Assembly: GCA_040143965.1 (NCBI GenBank)
Contig: JASJQH010000228.1
Span: 1 to 20,441, forward strand
Direction: 5' to 3'
DNA length: 20,441 bases
Source of the DNA: Basidiobolus ranarum
Taxonomy: Eukaryota; Basidiobolomycota; Basidiobolomycetes; Basidiobolales
Position numbers and translations under genes: made by a program. Each line of letters starts with the position of its first letter. Position 1 is the first letter of the stretch. This document shows positions 10,888 to 20,441 of this stretch, in pieces. Under the pieces are notes generated by a model, which worked only from the letters and a program-made list of their open reading frames with translations, was not told the DNA's origin and made no database searches.

Positions 10888-11305
10888 GTTGACTGAAGAA
10901 CCCTTTTTGCTAAAACAGTCTACTGTCAATAAAGTGCACACTTATTAAGATTATGCTAAATGACGTTAACTAATTCTTACGTAAAATAAACCAAATCATT
11001 GATCAGTGATAATTTGATTAAAAACCAGGAGTAATAAAAATAACCTTTTTCATGGTGTATGTATGCCGATGAACGATTACATAGCATATATCAAATCTGT
11101 GGCTTGCCAAATGTTGCTTTCATACGGAGTATTGTCAGTCCCGTTCAATCTCATCCAATAGAAACAGAAGTGTCTCGAATAATCCGAGAGACATGTTCAA
11201 TTCGTTCATTTCATATGAATGTGGATTGGATAATTGAATACGCCAACTGCAGATCTAGGTATTAGACATACCAAAGACAACTTTTCGAGCACTCCATTAT
11301 CTGTC
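10888..11305. promoter_or_regulatory. Divergent promoter between UBP14 and SAC1
   Basis: The 418 bp separating the two start codons must serve both genes. Visible elements are a TGACGT half site (10961-10966), a perfect TTACGTAA palindrome (10977-10984) and a CCAAT core near 11155. A 68-codon ATG-initiated frame (11059-11265, plus) also lies here, just ahead of SAC1. No clear TATA box is seen for either gene. Confidence 0.6.
10977..10984. promoter_or_regulatory. TTACGTAA palindrome, bZIP (Pap1/Yap-type) site candidate
   Basis: This is a perfect 8-bp palindrome 90 bp upstream of the UBP14 start. TTACGTAA is a known preferred site of fungal AP-1-like bZIP factors such as Pap1. A TGACGT half site lies 11 bp away. 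Function is inferred from sequence only. Confidence 0.35.
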
Positions 11306-14083
11306 ATGTCGCTACACCAAAATTTAGTCTTGTAGGGCTCCTTAAGAATTCATGTTCGATGTCTTAATGCTAAGCATAGTATTTTTGTATTAGATACGTA
11401 AAGAACAGCTCGTTCGTGTTAAAGCCAACCACTGTGCTAAACGGATCGACCAAAGCTCTTATCATCAATAGAGACACAGGAGACTTGAGCCTCGAAGGTA
11501 AGTTTGATTGTTCCCAAGGAAAAGTTGGAGGGCTTACATTTTTCGGCTTTAGAACCTTCCAATGAAGAACCTGCGAAGGAGATCTTGAATGTCTATGGAA
11601 TCTTCGGCACCATCCCTTTGATATCCAGTGCAGTATTTTTTCCAGAAAGCTCACATCAAGTCTATGGTTTTAACTCTATACTCCATTTCACAGGTAACTA
11701 TCTTATCGTCATTACAGGAAGAGCTCCTGTCGGAAAGATTCACTCTCACGACATATACAGAGTAACAGAAACCAGACTATTTCCGTACTCACGTTCTACT
11801 AATACTCTTAGCGAGGCTCAGGTTTGCTTAACAAGTCCACCGAAGCTGAACATACTACTAATGACTATTAAACACTTGTTTTAGAAATCGGATGAATCTA
11901 CGTATCTGAGTTTACTGAACAGTTCCCTCAATACATCGGTCCATTACTTCTCATACACCTACGACCTTACTCAAAGCCTTGAGCGACAATCCGAATTTGT
12001 CGAAGCTAATCAACAGGCTTTGTGGCAACGTGTCTGTGTTCGCAGTATTTATCGTAGCATTAATAGATTTACTGAAATCTTATCGTTTTGTAGGCTGATG
12101 ATAGATTCTATTGGAATCATTACCTTCAAAAGCATCTGATTGAATCTGCTCAACAGAATTTAGAGGTACATATATGCAATTATTTTACTTGTGTTCCGTT
12201 GCACTCATTCACTCTTTGATGGTCAAAAGTTGGGCCAATTTATCCTTCCTGTGATGCATGGGTGTAAGTAGTGATATGCTGCTTATTTTAAATTTCAATA
12301 ATATTCAAACCATACTTCTTACCTTGCAGTTGTTGAAGTGAGACCAGCCATCATAAAAGACAAGGCTTTTACCTTCGCTTTGATTTCTCGTCGTAGTAAA
12401 TATAGAGTTGGTAAGTGTTCTTATCTGTATTTTTAAGTGCTGTTGTTAACGAATTCCACCACAGGTACACGCTACTTCTCTAGAGGTGTTGATGAGGAAG
12501 GAAATGTATCCAATTTTGTTGAAACAGAGCAAATCATTATTTCTGGAGCCCATCAACTTTCCTACGTTCAAACACGTGGCTCTATACCGGTCTATTGGTC
12601 TCAGGTTACAAACATGAAGTATACCCCCAAATTGAGCATTCATTACGCTGATAAAACGGTTTGTTTCCATTCGAGTATTCAACATCCATTGTGTTCTAAA
12701 GCAGCTCTATCTAGGCAGAGGCTTTTAAGAAGCACTTTGATAAGCAAATTGAATTGTATGGTGACCAAATTGTGGTGAATTTAATCAATAAGAAGGGTTA
12801 CGAAACCCCAATGGGAATAGCATTTGAAGATCGTATTAACGAGTTGCACAATCCACATGTTAAATACGTCCATTTTGACTTCCATCATGAGTGTCGTAAC
12901 ATGAGATGGGATAGAATTAGTGTACTTGTTGATCAGATTTCAAGTGACCTCGATCGTCAAGGGTTAGTTTCATATTCCTTTCTTGATTTGATTTGCTTAT
13001 TATTGACAAGCACACCTGGCTATGCGCTATAGCTACTACCATAGTCTCAGTTCGGAAGGACAGAAACTCGAGATTTTGAAGAAACAATCATCTGTTACTC
13101 GTACGAATTGCATGGACTGCTTAGACAGAACAAATGTTGTTCAATCAGTTCTTGCTAGAAAAGCCCTGACCTTACAGCTTCGTGAAATTGCTGTCCTGGG
13201 TCCACAAGAACAGTGTGATCAATTTCCGGATTTTGAATTTCTACTTAGAAATGGTATGAAAACATAGCTTTCTAACTTTTAACTTTATCGCTAATGATTT
13301 TATTCAGTCTGGGCCGACAACGCCGATGCCATTAGTATCGCTTACTCTGGAACTGGAGCACTGAAGACTGACTTTACCAGGTACTGTTCCTACTATGTCT
13401 GATGACTCCGCTTTAATCACTTACTCTAACGTTACTTTAGGACGGGTCAGCGCACTAAGGCAGGAGCATTTAAGGACTTTGTAAACTCTACTGTCCGTTA
13501 TTTCAAGAACAATTACAGTGACGGCTCCCGTCAGGTACAAATTCAGCTAATGCTTGCAAAATTGAGATTGCACACTGACATCGTTACTAGGATGCCTATG
13601 ATCTATTGCTTGGAAAATATACGATTGACCCCTCCAAACCTTCACCATTTACCAATTATCGTATCATAAGATTCAAGATGGTAATGAATTGGTATAATCT
13701 ACGTAATTATAAGAATCTGGCTCACCTAATGCTTCTCCTTTTAGGCATGTGGAGTGTTGTCACTCTTAGTAATTACCATGTGTGCTGGGCATTTCACAAT
13801 GAGCTCACCAGGTATGTTCCTGAATAGCTTTTACCCTATGTATTACGTTGATGTTAACTCAATTCTCCTAGGGGAATCAACTATCCTTTCCAAGATATTC
13901 TGGCTAGGACTATTCGTAGGATGTGGCTACATGCTTTCCCACGAACTCCCAGCTTTTATTGATCGTCCTAAATTGTGTCCACTTCCTTCAGATATTTTCG
14001 GCCACCCTTACGGACCTCTGTTTAATGATAGTAAGACACTAGTAAACAGCAATACCCAGATTGACTTGGAGAAGAAATTGTAA
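11306..14083 (+). CDS. SAC1: Sac1 phosphoinositide phosphatase, ER/Golgi membrane
   Basis: Sixteen exons encode 621 aa (yeast Sac1 623): 11306-11331, 11394-11497, 11553-11627, 11694-11821, 11885-12031, 12094-12165, 12230-12263, 12330-12410, 12465-12658, 12715-12962, 13033-13253, 13308-13380, 13441-13534, 13591-13680, 13745-13811, 13872-14083. Sac1 removes phosphate mainly from PtdIns4P at the ER and Golgi. The N-terminal SAC domain reads [59 protein letters not shown] and [14 protein letters not shown]. The catalytic CX5R loop [12 protein letters not shown] has Cys396 and Arg402. [20 protein letters not shown] and DFTRTGQRTK follow. Two C-terminal membrane helices lie at about 530-547 and 558-575, joined by a short loop. 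The end (DLEKKL) is not a canonical KKXX signal. The 26-nt first exon is set by phase and homology. Two introns (11628-11693, 13812-13871) preserve frame without stops. Confidence 0.95.
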
Positions 14084-14472
14084 TCCAACTACGCTTCCGA
14101 AGATCCCCAATAACCATCTTAGACTAGACAAAGTCAGAATTATCAACTGCAACTTTAAGTTGCTCTTGAAAATATCAATAAATTTCACCTTTGATCTGAA
14201 TACAATAATTTGGTCCAAATACCAATACAGACATGATATAAATATCTTTATGAAGTTGACATTACTAGATATGATAAAAAGGAACCTAATCTAAGTTGGG
14301 ATGTATATTGATGCTCAGCGAGGAGTAAGCTGTGGAGAAGGGGAAGCTATATGTTAATGTACAAGATTAATGGAATAAATAGCTCAGAGTGATTATGGTT
14401 ATTCCGGATTATTTACAGTTGTTGAAGTAAATGGATTTTTTGACGAATCGATAGTTGTGAAGAAGCCAACAT
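14084..14472. other. 389-bp convergent intergenic region (3' ends of SAC1 and the RING gene)
   Basis: AT-rich sequence between two converging genes. Plus-strand AATAAA hexamers at 14177-14182 and 14374-14379 could serve SAC1. No coding sequence is credible here. Confidence 0.5.
14177..14182 (+). terminator. Candidate poly(A) signal of SAC1
   Basis: AATAAA about 94 nt after the SAC1 stop. A second hexamer at 14374 could be an alternative site. Confidence 0.35.
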
Positions 14473-15300
14473 TCAATTAGATAATTTGACTTTTTTTTTC
14501 TTGGTCAATTCTTCGGAGGAGCTATCTGGATGGTTAGGCACTACTCGAAGTTGCAATACTCTCATTTTCTTTAGTGTTAGAGGCTTACGACAAACAGGAC
14601 ATGCTTTACTTGGGGTTTTGATGGATCTGTGAATGCATTCGTCACAAAACAGATGCCCACAAAACGTTGTGGTTAACTTTTGAGGATTATCGAGGCAGAT
14701 GGAACACTTGATACCCATATTGTTTTCGCCACTCTCCAAAGATCTAAATTCTTCTAATGGCTCGGCTATAATTGCAGCCTCTCTTGTTTGCGAAACATTC
14801 GCACCTTGCGTCGAGTTAGAATCTATACCATGCAATCTATCGGTACTTGAGTCTAAACCAGCTTCCTCATTGTCAAGCAAACGAGGCTCTTCTACTTCTC
14901 TCCCCTCTATATATGGCTCTCTTATGTAATTATAATCAAATATCGGATAATTCCCATAATTTCGGAAAGAGGTTAAATTATTTTGCGCTACTTAAATAAA
15001 GTAATAACTTAGACACAGGTCTTGTTGGGAACATAATCGAAACTACTTACAACTTCTGTTCGTATCTACTTGATTGCTCGATGTACTATCAGAAACATTT
15101 AGGAGCTCTGGCTCTTCATCACTTAAAATGATGAGTGCTTGATTACTGGAATGCCTGGACGAGAGAGTAGCACCTTCTTCAACACAAATAACTTGATTAG
15201 GATTATTAATGGGCTGATGATGACTAGTATCTGGAAGTTCAGTAAGATCAATAACTTCTCGTGAATTATTTATAGATGGCTGGGTTTTAGGAGTGGCCAT
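14473..15300 (-). CDS. RING E3 ligase with SUMO-interaction motifs, probable SUMO-targeted ubiquitin ligase (Slx8/Rfp1/RNF4-like)
   Basis: Two exons, 15051-15300 and 14473-14987, with a 63-nt intron (GTAAGT...GTAG), encode 254 aa. The N-terminal 75 residues carry short hydrophobic-acidic motifs of the SUMO-binding type: VIDLTE (16-21), VICVEE (37-42), LIILSDEE (56-63) and a weaker ELLNVSDS (65-72). The C-terminal RING is C3HC4, with ligands Cys178/Cys181 (CSIC), Cys193, His195, Cys198, Cys201 (CGHLFCDEC) and Cys213/Cys216 (CPVC). An Arg after the last Cys fits the E2-stabilising linchpin position. A lysine-rich tail (LTKKKKVKL) looks like a nuclear signal. SIMs followed by a C-terminal RING is the layout of STUbLs, which ubiquitinate sumoylated nuclear proteins during genome maintenance. 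Fission yeast Rfp1 is of similar size as I recall. The middle (85-165) is polar with no domain. A plain RING protein remains possible. Confidence 0.82.
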
Positions 15301-15682
15301 TATCTGTGCTCAATGAAAGGAATATAGAAGCAGAGTGAACCGTGATAGCAGAGGAATTAAAAAGAAATTCATCCTCATTCAGACAAAATACTTGCTAATC
15401 CGCTGGAATCGATGTTGATTTACTTTATGTAGAATTTTGATTAATCAAAACAAAGAATCATTTTTTATTATCCAAGAATATCTTCATTCATTGACCATCT
15501 ATCATTCATCAAACAATTCTGAATGTTAGTAGATATCAAGGTTCGAACAAAGATAGCATCTGATGATGATGATTACTTAGATATATAGGAAGCAAAAGGG
15601 TCAGATAAATGTATATACAGCCGTGTTTGGTTATGTACGAAGTTTATTGCGAACTAATACAAAATCCATGAAATAAAGGTGC
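15301..15682. other. 382-bp intergenic region: RING-gene upstream and L35 3' flank
   Basis: AT-rich. It contains (TGA)4 at 15561-15572 and the L35 poly(A) hexamer at 15643-15648. No TATA box is obvious for the RING gene, and no RNA gene is recognised. Confidence 0.5.
15643..15648 (-). terminator. Candidate poly(A) signal of RPL35
   Basis: AATAAA on the minus strand 34 nt past the L35 stop codon, a short distance as expected for a ribosomal protein transcript. Confidence 0.5.
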
Positions 15683-16202
15683 TTAAGCCTTGACAGCGAA
15701 CTTTCTCTGGGGGAAGTGAATGCTCTTCTTTTGTTGTCTAAGGGTGGTACGAGTAGACTCGAACTTGGTCAAACGACGACGGATAGCACGAGTCTTCTTG
15801 TGACGAAGATCAAGAGGGAGGTATTTACGACCTTCTTGTTTGTACAAGAGACGAATGTTTTGACGCTCAGTTTGAGTGATGACGGTAAGAACGCGGGCAA
15901 TAGACTTGCGGACGGCGTTGCTGAAAACAAACTCCGTAAATATGACTTCTTCATCAACTATCCACATACTGAGTACTTACATGCGAGTCAACTTGGAAGC
16001 AGCACCACCAGCTACCTTTTGAACTCTCAAGGAGGCGAGTTCTTGCTTGAGCTCATCAAGTTGCTTCTTGAGCTCTTCTTTGGATTGGTTACGGAGTTCG
16101 TGAGCCTTAACTTTAGCCTAATTCAAGAAATATTAGCTGTTTGCTTGTATTATGGGGGAGTCGTTGTTGGTGTTAAAAAGGGTTGGATTCATTACTGACC
16201 AT
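15683..16202 (-). CDS. RPL35: 60S ribosomal protein L35 (uL29)
   Basis: Three exons encode 125 aa: 16200-16202 (the ATG alone), 15981-16117 and 15683-15920, with introns of 82 and 60 nt. L35/uL29 sits near the polypeptide exit tunnel of the large ribosomal subunit, where nascent-chain factors dock. The product starts [20 protein letters not shown] and continues with [37 protein letters not shown] and the C-terminus [11 protein letters not shown], matching the family end to end. Length is 2-5 residues over the human and yeast proteins. The start is set by family alignment: exon 2 opens directly at GCT for Ala2, so the initiator must be spliced on, and ATG|GTCAGT at 16202 supplies it. An intron directly after the ATG is common in fungal ribosomal protein genes. 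A CCAAT core lies 115 bp upstream. Confidence 0.96.
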
Positions 16203-16775
16203 TTTTAGATGAATGGATACAAAGTTCTACCGATAAATGAAGGAAGGCTTTGGGTAAGAGGGAGAAACCCATTTTCATCATCTTCCATATTTTATTCGCC
16301 TAAAATTACGGTACCACCAATAGCCCTCTTTATGGTTGAGAAAATCAATTCTCAGGATCTTACCCGGGCCCATTCTAAATAACTTGTGTCAAATTGCGAT
16401 TAACTTACTGATAAGTTACAACAAATAGCAACTATAAGCAACCTGTACGCCTAAATCAGTGTTTAACTAATCTGATCTTTACGTTGCTATCTGATGCACC
16501 AATGTGAGATATTTGTGCTAACTGCAGATCGGAATATTAAACACAATGCAAGTACAAATCAGTTGAGCTTTAATGTGGATATCGCTCAACAAGTATGAAG
16601 CCTGGTCAGTATATTCGTACCTGATTAGAGGCAAGGATATATTTGAAGATGCAATGACATCCGAATTCCTATTGTTCCCCAACATAACGGCCGCTAATTT
16701 ACAATCGACAAGTGACTACAAAAGCGTATATATATACAAGCACCAGCTTCTGAGAAACTATATTCAAATCCAGCT
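16203..16775. promoter_or_regulatory. 573-bp divergent region between RPL35 and the LPMO-like gene
   Basis: This is the upstream region for both genes. It has a CCAAT core at 16317-16321, 115 bp from the L35 start, and a TATATATATA element at 16727-16736, 40 bp before the LPMO-like ATG. The open frame at 16573-16779 has no coding signature. Nothing else is recognised. Confidence 0.5.
16727..16736 (+). promoter_or_regulatory. TATA element of the LPMO-like gene
   Basis: TATATATATA ends 39 bp before the ATG at 16776. The distance is short but workable if the leader is only about 10-15 nt. It could also be chance AT-rich sequence. Confidence 0.4.
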
Positions 16776-17285
16776 ATGAAACTGTATACTAGTCTTTTAC
16801 TCGCCTTCGTTGTCGCTCAAGTTTCAGCACATGGCCATATGGTACATTAACCTATATAAGAAAACCTAATAATATATCCAATCATTAAGCATCTCTTTTA
16901 TTAGACACAACCTGAAGTTAGAACCCCACCAGGTGATAGGAACGTAGGCCTTTCATTAACCCGAGGTCCCAACAGCCATATGCCTTGTGGCGGTAACCCA
17001 CCTGGGCCTCCTACTGCTCGCTACTCCTCTGGTGAGAGAATAAGCGTAAACTGGGAAATTGGTGCTGCACATCGAGGACCGTGTCAAATCGACCTTGCTA
17101 CACATCCGGATTCAAACTTCCACACATTGCTGACTTGGGATTGTGCTGATACTCCTGGCGATTTTCAAACAGCGGTTCAACTTCCCAGTGGGATTGCCTG
17201 TGAACAATGTGTTCTTCGTTTCCTTTGGTATGCAGAATTTACCAAAGAAACTTACGTAAACTGTGCCGACATCACTATTGAATAG
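16776..17285 (+). CDS. Small secreted LPMO-like (Chitin_bind_3/X325-like) histidine-brace protein
   Basis: Two exons, 16776-16841 and 16905-17285, with a 63-nt intron, encode 148 aa. Residues 1-18 are a signal peptide (MKLYTSLLLAFVVAQVSA); cleavage would leave His19 as the new N-terminus, sequence HGHM. An N-terminal His after the signal peptide is the hallmark of copper-binding lytic polysaccharide monooxygenases and LPMO-like proteins. A second His in GAAHRGPC (His78) is the natural partner for the brace. Six cysteines (50, 82, 102, 121, 124, 142) suggest three disulphides. MPCGGNPPGPP and the end CEQCVLRFLWYAEF/ETYVNCADITIE recall the conserved motifs of Chitin_bind_3/AA15 and X325 proteins. 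The mature chain of 130 aa is short for an active LPMO. Possible roles are oxidative attack on chitin or glucan, or copper handling at the cell surface as in X325. Family assignment is by motif only. Confidence 0.75.
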
Positions 17286-18452
17286 TTACTAGAATTCCAT
17301 ATTAATTTAACAGTTATTTCTTTATTTACATCTTCGAGATTGTATCGGAATGTTATTCGAATGCAAAATCAGTACCGATACTCACTAACTAATCAGTTTT
17401 ATTAAATTAAGCACGGATTCAAAATGGATAAATTAGAAAATGGTTTACTTAACATACTAAACTTGTATTAAATTGGGAATGAATTAATTTCCTTTTTCCT
17501 GCGCCTACTCTTTATGTGAAATATTATTTAATGAATACATAAAAAGTTTAATCTTTGTTGTATGAAATACAAGCCGTCTACACACAATTATGGCTTAGTC
17601 TTATCAACCATAATTCTGCATGCCAATTGATCGAACTCTGTTATGTCAACAATCAGTGCGACCGGTTTCAGAAAAACATCTCATATCTTTCAAATCTGAG
17701 ACATAGAGTTATTGCGATTGTGAATGCGAATAGTATCCAATAATTGAATGCCAACTTCAGTTGATGGGGGTGAATTTAGCACTGAGACATATGGCTAAAA
17801 TGGGAATACTTTCCTTTCAATTTTAAAATAAATATGGAGACTTCTGAAACCAAGGTTATTTATAGATCGATAAGAAGTGGTTGATTATGCCAGGTCGATG
17901 GGACAAGTTCGATGATATATTGGTAGTGGCCAATGGCCGTGCATGTTGGGGAAATTAGATAGGAGTATGGGCAGTTGCGAGGAACGCGATCAATAGTAAA
18001 TGTAGGAAGACGGGGTCTCAGTGTGACTACTCAATAATTTAATGGTTGGTCCAAACCTAGGGAGTTGGCAAATTGCACTTCTCATTACGGTGTATTAATT
18101 GGATCTTGAGTGGTACTATCGATAGAAGCTAGCTAGGAACAATGGGCGTAGCTGAGGCAAGTACCACATGTTCCCGCTGTTTTCGCTGGTAGGCAACTGT
18201 TAGGATAAGATCCAAAAGTTGTTGGAAATGGCAATGTCAATCATGTCGCTAATCTGAAATCTAGGAGTGCTTATTTTTATTATCAGGGTTAAATTGGATT
18301 TTGGTTTCAGAGGGGGTTGGAGTGCTACAAATCTAAGCTTGTATCTTACGTACACCCGAACTTGATCTAGAGATCGGTAAGCCTTATAAATATCCTTCCT
18401 CTGCCCTCTCTGAAACTTATCTTTTTTTGTATTCTTCATTCCTAAAGCCTAA
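17286..18452. other. 1.17-kb intergenic region upstream of GFA1
   Basis: The first part (to about 17560) is very AT-rich 3' flank of the LPMO-like gene; the later part is less so and leads into the GFA1 promoter. No open frame with an ATG and coding character was found, and no RNA gene was recognised. The length suggests a large regulatory region for GFA1, but no specific operator is identified beyond the TATA box. Confidence 0.5.
18385..18392 (+). promoter_or_regulatory. TATA box of GFA1
   Basis: TATAAATA 60 bp before the GFA1 ATG, followed by a pyrimidine-rich stretch (CCTTCCTCTGCCCTCTC) that is typical of fungal transcription start regions of strongly expressed genes. Confidence 0.6.

Positions 18453-20441
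<1,989 letters not shown>

Noticed and set aside
15540-15548. GGTTCGAAC resembling a tRNA B box
   Set aside because: Flanking bases do not form a T-arm stem, and no A box or acceptor stem is found nearby.
16573-16779. 68-codon plus-strand open frame before the LPMO-like gene
   Set aside because: It overlaps the TATA element and start codon of the better supported gene in another frame and has no recognisable features.
17555-17743. 62-codon plus-strand open frame
   Set aside because: It lacks an ATG start and shows no coding character; probably chance.
18200-18439. 79-codon minus-strand open frame
   Set aside because: It runs antisense through the GFA1 TATA box and leader; no family features.

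Overview
This 20.4 kb window looks like nuclear DNA of an early-diverging filamentous fungus, most likely Mucoromycota. The main reasons are genes packed with short introns (43-101 nt, mostly 55-70, GT...AG), fungal versions of the core genes, a fungal-type GFA1, and an L35 ribosomal protein whose C-terminus ([11 protein letters not shown]) I associate with Mucoromycota proteins. The phylum call is inference from memory, without an alignment. I see no transposon, virus copy, CRISPR array, tRNA or rRNA.

Layout from left to right: the 3' end of an unknown plus-strand gene (1-155); a secreted 8-cysteine CFEM-like wall or surface protein (318-860, minus); a large five-exon Lte1-type Ras-family guanine nucleotide exchange factor (1309-5687, minus); a roughly 1 kb gap with telobox-like TAGGGTT motifs and a GTGGGT triplet repeat; a small two-helix membrane protein of unknown function (6669-7233, minus); a 16-exon ubiquitin-specific protease of the USP5/Ubp14 type (7588-10887, minus); a 418-bp divergent promoter; a 16-exon Sac1 phosphoinositide phosphatase (11306-14083, plus); a RING E3 ligase with four SUMO-interaction-like motifs, probably a SUMO-targeted ubiquitin ligase (14473-15300, minus); ribosomal protein L35/uL29 (15683-16202, minus); a small secreted LPMO-like histidine-brace protein (16776-17285, plus); a 1.17 kb gap; and glucosamine-6-phosphate synthase GFA1, cut by the right edge (18453-20441, plus).

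Exon structures were rebuilt by hand from splice signals, reading phase and remembered family sequences. The rebuilt lengths support them: UBP14 is 769 aa (yeast Ubp14 about 781), SAC1 621 aa (yeast Sac1 623), L35 125 aa (usual 120-123) and LTE1 1366 aa (yeast Lte1 about 1435).

The genes do not form a single pathway. Two loose themes are visible. UBP14 (recycling of free ubiquitin chains) and the STUbL-like ligase both belong to ubiquitin biology and flank SAC1. GFA1 (entry to UDP-GlcNAc and chitin), the LPMO-like protein and the CFEM-like protein relate to the cell wall or surface. The most interesting points are the very small LPMO-like protein, two frame-preserving stop-free introns in SAC1, the SIM-RING ligase, and the telobox-like cluster in an otherwise empty gap. 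I found no clear new biological system.
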